The position numbers were made by a program, and so were the translations under genes. From positions 1 to 60,310 of the forward strand of contig DATKPD010000030.1 of NCBI GenBank assembly GCA_035524315.1: a stretch of DNA of 60,310 nt, given 5' to 3'. The notes beneath the pieces were generated by a model. The model ran no database searches. It was not told the DNA's origin and was given only the letters and a program-made list of their open reading frames with translations. This DNA is from BOG-938 sp035524315 (GTDB lineage: Bacteria > Pseudomonadota > Alphaproteobacteria > Caulobacterales > Caulobacteraceae). This document shows, piece by piece, positions 1-9,590 of this stretch; position 1 is the stretch's first letter, and every line of letters starts with the position of its first letter.

Positions 1-309
1 CAACATTGACCTGGATCGTTAGGTTTTGGCGGCGCGATCCGTTCACTGCGCGGCGATAACAATAGTGTGAGGAATCGGGATGACTTGAATGTTTTGGATA
101 ATCGACCAAGGCATCCGGTGTTCACGGGCGATCGATTGTCGGTGGCCGAAGGGTCGGCCAAACAACATGCGTTTTACTTCGTCAGAGCTTGACCTTGGCT
201 CGGATGAACCGATCCGTCCCGGGCGCATTAGATTTCACCGTCGGCTCAAGCTGAGCGGCCCTGATCTGATTGGCCTCAAGTCCCGTTGGCCTCAAGCGGA
301 CGATGCGCG
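1..309. other. Intergenic start of window, no gene recognised
   Basis: Only short open frames without recognisable motifs are present on either strand. The longest is a minus-strand frame of about 61 codons ending near position 43, for which I see no ribosome binding site or known domain. The stretch presumably holds the upstream region of the otsB-GH15 operon and the tail of whatever lies before the window. Confidence 0.4.
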
Positions 310-1053
310 ATGATCCTACGACACTCTCCGCCCAAGCTGAGCCTGGACGCCGCCCTGTTTCTGGACATGGACGGCACCTTGGCCCCTCTGGCGCGCACCC
401 CCGACGCTGTCCCGTATGACCCTGCCCGCGCGCGGATGGTGGCCGCCCTTGAGCAGGCCATGGGCGGGGCCCTGGCGGTGCTCAGCGGGCGAACGCTTGA
501 GGATATCCGGCGCATACTCGGCCCGGCGCCCGGCGCGGTCGGGGCGGTCCACGGCCTGATGTGCCGTTGGCCCGACGGGTCCGTCAGCCAGGCGTGCGCC
601 AGCGCGGACCTGGTTATCGCGCGCCAGGCGATGGAGGCGCTGGCCCACACTACGCCGGGCCTGGTCCTGGAAGACAAGGGCCTCAGCCTGGCGCTGCATT
701 ATCGCCTGGCGCCCGATGCCGCCCCCGCCATCGCTGAGCTGGCCGACGAGCTGGTCCTGGCCACCGGCCTTGAGCGCCAGGACGGGTCGATGGTGTGTGA
801 ACTGCGCTCGCCCGGCCCCGACAAGGGCTCCGCCCTGGCCGCTTTCATGCGCACGGCCCCCTTCGCCGGCCGCACGCCCATCATGGTCGGCGACGACCTG
901 ACCGACGAGCACGGCTTTCAGGCGGCTGCGGCGTCCGGCGGCTATGGCGTGCTGGTCGGCTCGCCCCGGACCACGGCGGCGGCGTATCGCCTGCCTGACG
1001 TGGACGCGGTCCTGGCCTGGCTCGACGCGGCCCTCACCATGGTGGCGGCGTGA
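310..1053 (+). CDS. otsB: Trehalose-6-phosphate phosphatase OtsB
   Basis: Dephosphorylates trehalose 6-phosphate to trehalose in the cytoplasm, the second step of the OtsA/OtsB pathway. The 247-residue product is a HAD-superfamily phosphatase: motif I is LDMDGTLAP at residues 18-26, with D19 as nucleophile and D21 as acid/base, and the Mg-binding motif IV near residue 200 reads GDDLTDEHGF, typical of the trehalose-phosphatase family. The frame is open from a TTG at 286, but the ATG at 310 puts the usual short lead before motif I and is preferred. The stop overlaps the GTG start of the GH15 gene by four bases, so the two are translationally coupled. otsA, usually the third member of this cluster, is not in the window. 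Confidence 0.9.
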   Translation: MILRHSPPKLSLDAALFLDMDGTLAPLARTPDAVPYDPARARMVAALEQAMGGALAVLSGRTLEDIRRILGPAPGAVGAVHGLMCRWPDGSVSQACASADLVIARQAMEALAHTTPGLVLEDKGLSLALHYRLAPDAAPAIAELADELVLATGLERQDGSMVCELRSPGPDKGSALAAFMRTAPFAGRTPIMVGDDLTDEHGFQAAAASGGYGVLVGSPRTTAAAYRLPDVDAVLAWLDAALTMVAA

Positions 1054-2831
1054 GCGAAGCCCTCGATCTGGCGCCGATCGGCAATTGCGGCGTCAGCGCC
1101 CTGATCGATCGCGAGGGCCGCTATGTGTGGGCCTGTCTGCCGCGCGTCGATGGCGATCCTGCCTTTTGCCGTCTGCTCGACGCCGACAAGCCTTACGGCG
1201 CGTGGGCTATGACCCTGGAAAATCAGGTCAGCACCGAGCAGGGCTATGTGCGCAACACCGCGGTGCTGCGCACCGTGCTGACCGACAAGGCGGGCGCCAG
1301 CATCGAGATCCTCGACCTGTCCCCCCGCCACTGGCGCTATGGCCGGCTGTTCCGTCCCGCCGCCTACATCCGCCGCGTGCGGCCCCTCAGCGGCGTGGCG
1401 CGCCTGCGCGTCAGTTTGCGGCCGGCGCGTAACTGGGGCGAAGCGCCATGCGAGCGCACCTGGGGATCCAACCACATCCGCTTCCTGGGCCTGCCCGCCG
1501 GCCTGCGCCTGACCACCAACGCCCCGGTGTCGATGGTGCTGGACGAGCGGCCTTTCCGGCTGGAGGAGGAGCTGTCGTTCTTCCTCGGTCCCGACGAGCC
1601 CTTCACCGGCGACGTGGTCGACGTGTGCCGGGAGATGACGGAGAAGACCATCCTCTACTGGCAGGCGTGGGTGCGCACCCTCGCCCTGCCGCTGGATTAC
1701 CAAGAGGTGGTGATCCGCGCGGCCATCGCCCTGAAACTGTGCGTGCACGAGGACACCGGCGCCATCGTCGCGGCCCTGACGACCTCGGTGCCCGAGGCGC
1801 CGGCCAGCGGGCGCAACTGGGACTACCGCTACTGCTGGCTGCGGGACGCCTATTATGTGGTGCAGGCCCTCACCCGGCTGAGCGCGCTCGACATCCTGGA
1901 GCGCTACCTCGCCTTCCTGCGCAATCTGGTCGGCGCCGCGCCCTCGGGCCATATCCAGCCGGTCTATGGCGTGGGCCTGGAAACCGATCTGACGGAGCGA
2001 ATCGAGCCCAACCTGGCCGGGTTCAAGGGCATGGGGCCGGTGCGGGTGGGCAACGCCGCCTATATCCAGCATCAGCACGACGTCTACGGCCAGGTGGTGC
2101 TGTCGAGCATCCACGCCTTCTTCGACCAGCGCCTGTTGCGCCCGGCCACGGTGCAGGACTTCCACGACCTGGAGGCGGTGGGCGAGCGCGCCTTCGCCAC
2201 CCACGACCAGCCCGACGCGGGCCTGTGGGAGTTCCGCACAAAGCAGCGGGTTCACACCTATTCGGCGCTGATGGGCTGGGCGGCGTGCGACCGCCTGGGC
2301 AACGCCGCCGCCCAGCTGGGCCTGCCCGAGCGCGCCGACTACTGGAACGGCCGCGCCCTGCAGATCCGCACGCGCATCGAGACCGAGGCGTGGAACGCCG
2401 ATCTTGGGCGGTTCGCCGCCGGCTTCGGCGGCGACGACCTGGACGCCTCTCTGTTGCAGATCGTCGACCTGCAGTTCCTCGACCCCACCGACCAACGTTA
2501 CAAGGCGACCTTCTCGGCCATCGAGGCGGGCCTGCGGCGCGGCGCCTATCTGATGCGCTACGCCGAGCCCGACGACTTCGGCATGCCCGAGACGGCGTTC
2601 AACTTCTGCACCTTCTGGTTCATCGAGGCCCTGCACCGCGCCGGCCGCACCGAGGAGGCGCGCGACCTGTTCGAGGAGATGCTGCGCCGCCGCACTCACG
2701 CGGGCCTGCTGTCCGAAGACATGGCCACCAGCGATGGCGTGCTGTGGGGGAATTATCCCCAGACCTATTCCCTGGTCGGCCTGATCAACTGCGCGATGAT
2801 GCTCAGCCGGCCGTGGGGTGATGTGCGGTAG
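1050..2831 (+). CDS. Glycoside hydrolase family 15 protein (glucoamylase/trehalase-like)
   Basis: A 593-residue cytoplasmic GH15 enzyme of the (alpha/alpha)6-barrel type. The N-terminal beta-sandwich region begins with IGNCGVSALIDREGRYVW, and the barrel contains the family signature SGRNWDYRYCWLRDAYY (about residues 251-267). Such proteins lie beside otsB/otsA in many alphaproteobacteria and are annotated as glucoamylase or trehalase; substrate specificity cannot be read from sequence. The GTG start at 1050 lies inside the otsB stop (GTGA overlap), indicating co-translation. The role is probably trehalose or alpha-glucan turnover linked to osmotic or desiccation stress. There is no signal peptide. 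Confidence 0.88.
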   Translation: MSEALDLAPIGNCGVSALIDREGRYVWACLPRVDGDPAFCRLLDADKPYGAWAMTLENQVSTEQGYVRNTAVLRTVLTDKAGASIEILDLSPRHWRYGRLFRPAAYIRRVRPLSGVARLRVSLRPARNWGEAPCERTWGSNHIRFLGLPAGLRLTTNAPVSMVLDERPFRLEEELSFFLGPDEPFTGDVVDVCREMTEKTILYWQAWVRTLALPLDYQEVVIRAAIALKLCVHEDTGAIVAALTTSVPEAPASGRNWDYRYCWLRDAYYVVQALTRLSALDILERYLAFLRNLVGAAPSGHIQPVYGVGLETDLTERIEPNLAGFKGMGPVRVGNAAYIQHQHDVYGQVVLSSIHAFFDQRLLRPATVQDFHDLEAVGERAFATHDQPDAGLWEFRTKQRVHTYSALMGWAACDRLGNAAAQLGLPERADYWNGRALQIRTRIETEAWNADLGRFAAGFGGDDLDASLLQIVDLQFLDPTDQRYKATFSAIEAGLRRGAYLMRYAEPDDFGMPETAFNFCTFWFIEALHRAGRTEEARDLFEEMLRRRTHAGLLSEDMATSDGVLWGNYPQTYSLVGLINCAMMLSRPWGDVR

Positions 2832-2890
2832 TTCGAAGTCCGCTGGCGCCGCCCGGAGCGCCGCCCGCGATTTCAGATTGGGAGCGAACG

Positions 2891-4693
2891 ATGAGAACCC
2901 GCAACGCGGTTTTAGCAGCGACGGCCCTGGCGGGGGTGGCTGCGGTGGCGGTGGCCGGCGCGGTCTTCGCTAACTGGGACAAGGCGGCGCCCATCGTCGC
3001 GATGGGCATAAACTATGTAAGGTATCTGTCGGCGCCCGCCGGAACCCTGACCACCGAGGTGGCCAGCACTCCTGTCGCCGCGCCGGCGCCGGCCGCGTCC
3101 CCGTCTTCCACGCCGGACCAGACGCCCGGCGCTACGGCGGACGATTGGCCGAGCTATAACAAGACCCTGACCTCCAACCGCTTCTCCGGGCTGAACCAGA
3201 TCAACGTGTCCAACGTCGGCGCGCTCAAGGTCCTGTGCACCTACGACACCGGCCAGTACACGGGATTCACGTCCGGCCTGCTTGAGGTCAACGGCGCCCT
3301 CATCGCGGTGACGGAATACGACATCTTCTCGATCGACCCCTCGACCTGCCGGCTGAACTGGCGCGCGCATGAGGACTACACGCCGGCCTCGCCCCAAGGC
3401 GTCAACCGCGGGGCCGCCTATATGGACGGACGTCTGTTTCGCGGAACACAGGACGGCCGCGTCCTGGCCTACGACTTTCAAACCGGCAAACGGCTGTGGG
3501 CGACCACCATCGCCGATCCTAAAAAGGGCGAATCCGTGCCAGCGGCGCCCATTGCGTGGAACGGGCTGGTGTTTGTCGGCAACGCGGGGGGCGACGTGAA
3601 AGGCGTGAAGGGGCGGATGTACGCGCTCGACGCCCAGACCGGCAAGATCGTGTGGGAATTCTACCTCGTGCCCAAGGCGGCGGGCGATATCGAGCGGGGT
3701 CCGCAGGCGGCCAGTCCGCTCGGCGCCTCGAGCTGGGGAAACGCCCCGGTCACGCCGATCACCGGCGGCGCCACCTGGACCTCCTATACGCTCGACCCCT
3801 CGACCGGCCTGCTGTACGTGCCGGGCGGCAATCCCGCGCCGGACTTCGCCACCGGACCGCGGCCTGGATCGAACCTCTACTCCGGCTCGGTCGTGATCCT
3901 CGACGCCAAGACGGGGGCCTACAAGAACGACATCAAGATCGTGCCGGTGGACTGGCATGACTGGGACGTGTCCAGCGCGCCGGCCCTGATCCAGACAGCC
4001 GCCGGCCGGAACATCATCTCGGTCGCCCCCAAGGACGGACATCTCTATGGCTTCGATCTGGCGACCCACGCCCTGATTTATCGTAGCCCGGTGACGCGGG
4101 TGGAGAATCCGGACGAGACCTTCGCTTCCAACAAGAGCGTGCATTTCTGCCCGGGCTCGGTCGGCGGGGCGGAATGGAACGGCCCGGCCTACGATCCCCA
4201 AACCAATCTGGTGCTGGCCGGGGAAGTCGATTGGTGCACGACGGTGAAGCTGGAGACGCCGCAGAAGATCGAGCAGACCAAGTCCGGGACCCCGTGGTCG
4301 GCGGAAGACTCGGCCAATCCCTTCGACACCTGGGGCAAGCAGGATCCGTTCGGTCACTGGGGCGGCTGGCTCTATGCGGACGACGCGGACACCGGCGCCT
4401 GGAAATGGCGGGTCCACACCAACTATCCCGTCCAGAGCGGCGTGACGCCCACGGCCGGCGGCCTGGTGTTCTTTGGCGACATGGGCGGTAATTTCTACGC
4501 GCTGAACGCCGCCACCGGCCAGAAGTTGTGGGGGCGGAAGATCGGCGGGGCAGTCGGCGGCGGCGTCATCACCTACGCCGCGAATGGAACGCAGAAAGTG
4601 GCGGTCGCGACGGGCCTGACCGAAATCCTGTGGCCGACCGAGATCACCACGGCGAAGGTGTCCGTTCTCGGCCTGGCCACGAGCCACAATTGA
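2891..4693 (+). CDS. Membrane-anchored PQQ-dependent dehydrogenase-like beta-propeller protein
   Basis: A 600-residue protein with an uncleaved or cleaved N-terminal hydrophobic segment (about residues 7-28), a Pro/Ala/Ser-rich linker (about residues 55-85), then an eight-bladed quinoprotein propeller opening with DDWPSYNKTLTSNRFSGL. Repeated W-motifs of the type TGKxxWxF are visible. The segment VDWHDWDVSSAPALI matches the catalytic-Asp/metal region of quinoprotein alcohol dehydrogenases. The vicinal Cys-Cys pair of classical methanol/ethanol dehydrogenases and any CxxCH heme-c motif are absent, so electrons would have to leave through a separate carrier. The start at 2891 has GGGAGCGA just upstream. 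The 59-bp gap to GH15 allows readthrough. The substrate is unknown. Confidence 0.75.
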   Translation: MRTRNAVLAATALAGVAAVAVAGAVFANWDKAAPIVAMGINYVRYLSAPAGTLTTEVASTPVAAPAPAASPSSTPDQTPGATADDWPSYNKTLTSNRFSGLNQINVSNVGALKVLCTYDTGQYTGFTSGLLEVNGALIAVTEYDIFSIDPSTCRLNWRAHEDYTPASPQGVNRGAAYMDGRLFRGTQDGRVLAYDFQTGKRLWATTIADPKKGESVPAAPIAWNGLVFVGNAGGDVKGVKGRMYALDAQTGKIVWEFYLVPKAAGDIERGPQAASPLGASSWGNAPVTPITGGATWTSYTLDPSTGLLYVPGGNPAPDFATGPRPGSNLYSGSVVILDAKTGAYKNDIKIVPVDWHDWDVSSAPALIQTAAGRNIISVAPKDGHLYGFDLATHALIYRSPVTRVENPDETFASNKSVHFCPGSVGGAEWNGPAYDPQTNLVLAGEVDWCTTVKLETPQKIEQTKSGTPWSAEDSANPFDTWGKQDPFGHWGGWLYADDADTGAWKWRVHTNYPVQSGVTPTAGGLVFFGDMGGNFYALNAATGQKLWGRKIGGAVGGGVITYAANGTQKVAVATGLTEILWPTEITTAKVSVLGLATSHN

Positions 4694-4809
4694 CGGGCGT
4701 CGCCATACGCCGCCTCGTGGGGCCAATCTTCACAACTGAGCCCTTGCCCCCAGCCCCGATCCGCCCTTAAAGGCGCGCAGCTTTTTCGCTGCATCCGAAG
4801 GATCGCTCC

Positions 4810-6039
<1,230 letters not shown>

Positions 6040-6067
6040 TTTCCGCGTCCCTCGGAGGGGGGAGGGC

Positions 6068-6099
6068 CTTAGCAGCACTCCGGGCAGTGTGCTGCTAAG
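6068..6099. terminator. Perfect 11-bp inverted repeat after argG
   Basis: CTTAGCAGCAC at 6068-6078 pairs perfectly with GTGCTGCTAAG at 6089-6099 around a 10-nt loop. It lies 28 bp past the argG stop. No T-run follows, so it may be a Rho-assisted terminator, an RNA-end stabiliser or a protein-binding site rather than a classical intrinsic terminator. Confidence 0.5.
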
Positions 6100-6201
6100 C
6101 TGCTGATTAATTGAAACTATTTCTCAACCTTGACCGTTGCCTCCTGTGACAAATCCATGAAAGATGGATGCCAGGGAGGTCATCAGATCGGAGGTTTGAG
6201 A

Positions 6202-6483
6202 ATGCGCGACCATGGCGTTGATTCAGGGTTCCACCACCAGCTTCAGGGTAAGCGGCTGACCACGGCCGAGGTGCTCTACTACATGCCGGCCCATCCCTCG
6301 CTGCTGCAGAGCTTTCTGTGGCAGACCCTGGACGAGGCGCCGGATTTTCCGCGCATCCACCGCTTCCTCGACTATTGGCGGCGCGAGATTGACGCGGTGA
6401 TCCATTCGGTGTCGGTCGCGGGAGTCGAGCTGATCGCTCCGCCCAAGCTGACCCTCGCGCGGTTCGACGGTCGCCTGCACTAA
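6202..6483 (+). CDS. usg: Usg family protein
   Basis: A 93-residue protein of the alphaproteobacterial Usg family, recognised by QLQGKRLTTAEVLYYMPAHP, the segment SLLQSFLWQTLDEAPDFP and the Phe-Leu-x-Tyr-Trp block that follows. The name comes from the gene upstream of trpF in Caulobacter; its biochemical role is unknown. The frame stays open upstream to 6130, but the ATG at 6202 has GGAGGT 11 bases before it and matches the family N-terminus, so it is preferred. Here it stands alone about 18.4 kb from trpFBA, which is unusual for this family (see findings). Confidence 0.85.
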   Translation: MRDHGVDSGFHHQLQGKRLTTAEVLYYMPAHPSLLQSFLWQTLDEAPDFPRIHRFLDYWRREIDAVIHSVSVAGVELIAPPKLTLARFDGRLH

Positions 6484-6608
6484 TTCCATTTCATCGCGCG
6501 CCGGCCCTGGCGCCATAGAACGGCCACGCTAGGTTGGGATGCTGATCGGCGTCGAGAACCTGTGGGTTTGGCGGACGTTATGATCAGGGGAGCTAGGGAG
6601 CCGTGACC

Positions 6609-7184
6609 ATGAAGCGCTTAATCGTGACTCTGGCCGCCGTGGGGATGCTGGGCGGAGCGCTGGCGGCCTGCGAAACCGCCACGCCCTACCAACCGCTGGC
6701 GCCGGGCAACGCCAGCCAGGGCGGCTATGCGGAGACCAAGCTTAACGACGATGTCTGGCGCGTGACCTTCTCCGGCAACAGCCTGACGTCGCGGGACACG
6801 GTCGAGCGTTATCTGCTGTACCGGGCGGCCGAGTTGACGGTGAACCAGGGCTTCGACTGGTTCCTCGACACCCACCGCGCCACCGACAAGAAGACCAGCT
6901 ACGAGGTCGATCCGTTCTACGCCACGGGGCCGGGCTTCGGCTGGGGCTATGGCTTCCGTCCGTCATGGCGCTTCGGCGGCCCATGGGGCTGGCGCGGCTA
7001 CGATCCGTGGGGCCCGGGCCTGTGGGGGCCGGGACCCTATTCGGTCGATCAGATCACCCGCTATGAAACCTCCGCCGAGATCCGAATGGGCCATGGCGAC
7101 AAGCCGCCGGGCGCGATCGACGCGCGCCAGGTGCTGACCAACCTCGGGCCCACCATTATGCGTCCGCAGCCGGCGGCTCATTGA
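6609..7184 (+). CDS. CC0125/CC1285-type lipoprotein
   Basis: A 191-residue predicted lipoprotein. The signal peptide MKRLIVTLAAVGMLGGALAAC ends in a lipobox with Cys21 as the lipidated residue. The mature part has the segment DVWRVTFSGNSLTSRDTVERY, running into LLYRAAELTVNQGFDWF, that characterises the Caulobacter CC0125/CC1285 lipoprotein group, followed by a Gly/Trp/Pro-rich stretch (WGYGF, GPWGWRGYDPWGPGLWGPG) and a C-terminal ARQVLTNLGP motif. The ATG at 6609 is chosen over an in-frame GTG at 6603 because AGGGAG lies at proper spacing and the signal peptide then starts correctly. Function unknown. The stop overlaps the TTG start of the next gene. Confidence 0.8.
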   Translation: MKRLIVTLAAVGMLGGALAACETATPYQPLAPGNASQGGYAETKLNDDVWRVTFSGNSLTSRDTVERYLLYRAAELTVNQGFDWFLDTHRATDKKTSYEVDPFYATGPGFGWGYGFRPSWRFGGPWGWRGYDPWGPGLWGPGPYSVDQITRYETSAEIRMGHGDKPPGAIDARQVLTNLGPTIMRPQPAAH

Positions 7185-8041
7185 CCGGACCGGTCGCCCT
7201 GGCGATCCATGGCGGGGCCGGGCGGCGGTCCAAGGCCGATTACGCCCCCGAGCGGGCCTTTCTCGCCGACTTGGCCCAACGCCTGTGGCAGGCCCTGGCC
7301 AGCGGCCAGGGTGCAATCGACGTCGTGACGGACGGGGCGACGGCTCTGGAGGCGTGCGGCCTGTTCATGGCGGGACGCGGCGCGCGGCCGGGCAGCACCG
7401 GCCTCTACGAACTGGACGCCGCCGTGATGGACGGCCTCACGCGCCGCGCGGGGGCGGTAGCGGCGCTTCAAGGCTTCGAGAGCCCGATCGCCGCGGCCCG
7501 CCTGGTGATGGAACGCACTCCGCATGTTCTGATGGCCGGCGCCGGCGCGGCGGCCCTGGCCGAGGCCGAGGGCCTGGCGCAGATCGCCGACGAGGCCGTC
7601 TGGTTCAACGGCGCCTTCATTCCCGAAGCGGAAGACGCGGGCCACGGCACGGTCGGCTGCGTGGCGCTGGATGGAGAGGGCCGCTTGGCCGCGGCCACCT
7701 CGACCGCTGGCACCCAGGGCAAGCTGTGGGGCCGGGTCGGCGACAGCCCGCTGATCGGCGCGGGGACCTGGGCCGATGATCAAGTCGCGGTGTCGTGCAC
7801 GGGCCTGGGCGAAGCCTTCATCCGCTGCGCCGCCTCGGCCCAGATCGCCATGCGCCTGCGCTTCGGCCGACAGGCGCTTGATGGGGCTTGCGGCGCCGTG
7901 CTGGACGAGGTCGCCGCACTCGGCGGGCGGGGCGGCCTGATCGCGCTCGATCGCCAGGGCCGCATCGCCGCGCTGTTCAACGCCCAGTTCATGGCCTTCG
8001 CCGCCGCAGGGCCCGATGGAGCGGTGCGCGCCGAGGCCTAA
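7181..8041 (+). CDS. Isoaspartyl peptidase / plant-type L-asparaginase
   Basis: A 286-residue Ntn-hydrolase that autocleaves before a Thr and hydrolyses isoaspartyl dipeptides and/or asparagine. Family marks are AIHGGAG at residues 8-14, the autoprocessing site GHGTVGCVALD with the predicted catalytic Thr157, and STAGTQGKLWGRVGDSPLIG, which forms the substrate pocket. The only plausible start is TTG at 7181, which overlaps the lipoprotein stop as TTGA; this coupling and the N-terminal beta-strand support it. The protein has no signal peptide and probably serves isoaspartate repair or asparagine catabolism. Confidence 0.88.
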   Translation: MTGPVALAIHGGAGRRSKADYAPERAFLADLAQRLWQALASGQGAIDVVTDGATALEACGLFMAGRGARPGSTGLYELDAAVMDGLTRRAGAVAALQGFESPIAAARLVMERTPHVLMAGAGAAALAEAEGLAQIADEAVWFNGAFIPEAEDAGHGTVGCVALDGEGRLAAATSTAGTQGKLWGRVGDSPLIGAGTWADDQVAVSCTGLGEAFIRCAASAQIAMRLRFGRQALDGACGAVLDEVAALGGRGGLIALDRQGRIAALFNAQFMAFAAAGPDGAVRAEA

Positions 8042-8387
8042 GCGCGGCTTCGCAGGACCTCAGCCCCGCCTTCGGGCCGGCAGTCAGCGGTCGCCGGTCG
8101 CCGACGATGGCGTTGGCCTGGCCAACGATCGGCGCCCACAGAAAGCCGGCCCAGATCGCCGACCTGATGGTCGTGCCGGCCACCACGCGGTCAGAATTCG
8201 TAGGAACAGCCGAGCTTCCCTCGGTGTGCAGGCCCGGACCCGGGGCGTCCGGCCGATCAGAAGCCGGTAGGTCATGGGGCGGCCTTTTCACCCAGGATCA
8301 GCAAAACATTCGGCGCCGCCTTTGGTTGATCGGGGCCCATCTGGTAGGACTGGTCCTTCAACCTTCGAAAGGGCGCCGCCTTTGGGC
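8042..8387. other. Intergenic, no gene recognised
   Basis: These 346 bases hold no ORF that I recognise. Two near-identical copies of a GGCGCCGCCTTTGG element occur at about 8312 and 8372. The rlmN frame is open back to 8274, but the extra residues look unlike the family. The stretch may be a decayed gene or simply the rlmN leader. Confidence 0.35.
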
Positions 8388-9542
8388 GTGACCTTGGACC
8401 TTACGCGCGCAGCGCCCAAGCCCGAAGACGGGCCCGTCAACCTGGCGGGGCAGACGCGCGAGCAACTGAAGGCGACCCTGGCCGAAAGCGGCGCCTGCGA
8501 TCCGGCCAAGGCCAGGATGCGCGCGGCCCAGATCTGGCGCTGGGTGCACAACTTCGGCCTGACCGACTTTTCCGCCATGAGCGACATCGCCAAGGCCGAC
8601 CGCCTGGCGCTGGAGCAGCGCTTCACCCTGGCCCGGCCCGAGGTGGTCGAGCGCTTGGTGTCCAAGGACGGGTCGCGCAAGTGGCTGATCCGTTTCGCTC
8701 CGGGCATCGAGGCCGAGACGGTGTTCATCCCTGGCGTGGGCCGGGCCGGCGCCCTGTGCGTGTCGAGTCAGGTCGGCTGCACGCTCAACTGCACCTTCTG
8801 CCACACCGGCACCCAGCCCCTGGTGCGCAACCTGAGCGCGGCGGAGATCGTCGCCCAGGTGCAGATCGCGCGCGACGACCTGGGCGAATGGCCCTCGCCC
8901 TCGGGCGAACGCCAGCTGTCCAACATCGTGTTCATGGGCATGGGCGAGCCGCTCTACAATCTGGACAACGTGGCCGGCGCCATCGACGTGATCTCCGACG
9001 ACCAGGGCCTGGCCATCTCGCGTCGGCGCATCACCATCTCGACCTCCGGCGTGGTTCCTGAGATCCCGCGCGCGGGCGAGGCGACCCAGGCCATGCTGGC
9101 CATCTCGCTGCACGCCACCAACGACGCCCTGCGCGACGAACTGGTGCCGCTGAACAAGCGCTATCCGATCGAGCAACTGCTGGAGGCGATCAAGGCCTAT
9201 CCTGGCCTCAGCAACGCCCGCCGCGTGACCTTCGAATATGTCATGCTCAAGGGCGTCAACGACAGCCCGGCCGAGGCGCGCGCTCTGGTGCGCCTGCTCA
9301 AGGGCATTCCGGCCAAGATCAACCTGATCCCGTTCAACCCTTGGCCCGGCACGGCCTATCAGTGCTCGGACTGGTCGGCGATCGAGCGCTTCGCCGAGGT
9401 GATCAACCGCGCCGGCTATGCCTCGCCCATCCGCACCCCGCGCGGGCGCGACATCCTGGCCGCCTGCGGCCAGCTCAAGTCCGACAGCGAGAAGATGCGG
9501 GCGAGCGAGCGGCGCAAGCTGGAGGCCGATCCGGGCGTCTAG
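8388..9542 (+). CDS. rlmN: 23S rRNA (adenine2503-C2)/tRNA (adenine37-C2)-methyltransferase RlmN
   Basis: A radical-SAM enzyme that methylates C2 of A2503 in 23S rRNA and A37 in some tRNAs. From the GTG at 8388 the product is 384 residues, the usual size. The 4Fe-4S motif CxxxCxxC is seen in VGCTLNCTFCHTG, the SAM-binding GMGEPLYN follows, and the C-terminal methyl-carrier Cys is in DILAACGQLKS. The frame extends to an ATG at 8274, but those 38 residues are low-complexity and unlike RlmN, so the GTG giving VTLDLTRA is preferred. Next to lysK, it forms a small translation-related group. Confidence 0.93.
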   Translation: MTLDLTRAAPKPEDGPVNLAGQTREQLKATLAESGACDPAKARMRAAQIWRWVHNFGLTDFSAMSDIAKADRLALEQRFTLARPEVVERLVSKDGSRKWLIRFAPGIEAETVFIPGVGRAGALCVSSQVGCTLNCTFCHTGTQPLVRNLSAAEIVAQVQIARDDLGEWPSPSGERQLSNIVFMGMGEPLYNLDNVAGAIDVISDDQGLAISRRRITISTSGVVPEIPRAGEATQAMLAISLHATNDALRDELVPLNKRYPIEQLLEAIKAYPGLSNARRVTFEYVMLKGVNDSPAEARALVRLLKGIPAKINLIPFNPWPGTAYQCSDWSAIERFAEVINRAGYASPIRTPRGRDILAACGQLKSDSEKMRASERRKLEADPGV

Positions 9543-9590
9543 GCGCCTCCGTCGTTGCCCCCGCCGCCGCGCTCCCTTAAACCGGCGCCC

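Noticed and set aside
942..2699. 585-codon minus-strand open frame opposite the GH15 gene
   Set aside because: Low-complexity translation rich in Gly, Ala, Arg, Val and Gln, typical of the antisense of a high-GC gene; the plus-strand frame has clear GH15 motifs.
8042..8387. Possible small genes between the isoaspartyl peptidase and rlmN
   Set aside because: Frames on both strands are Arg/Pro/Gly-rich with no motif, start signal or recognisable relation.
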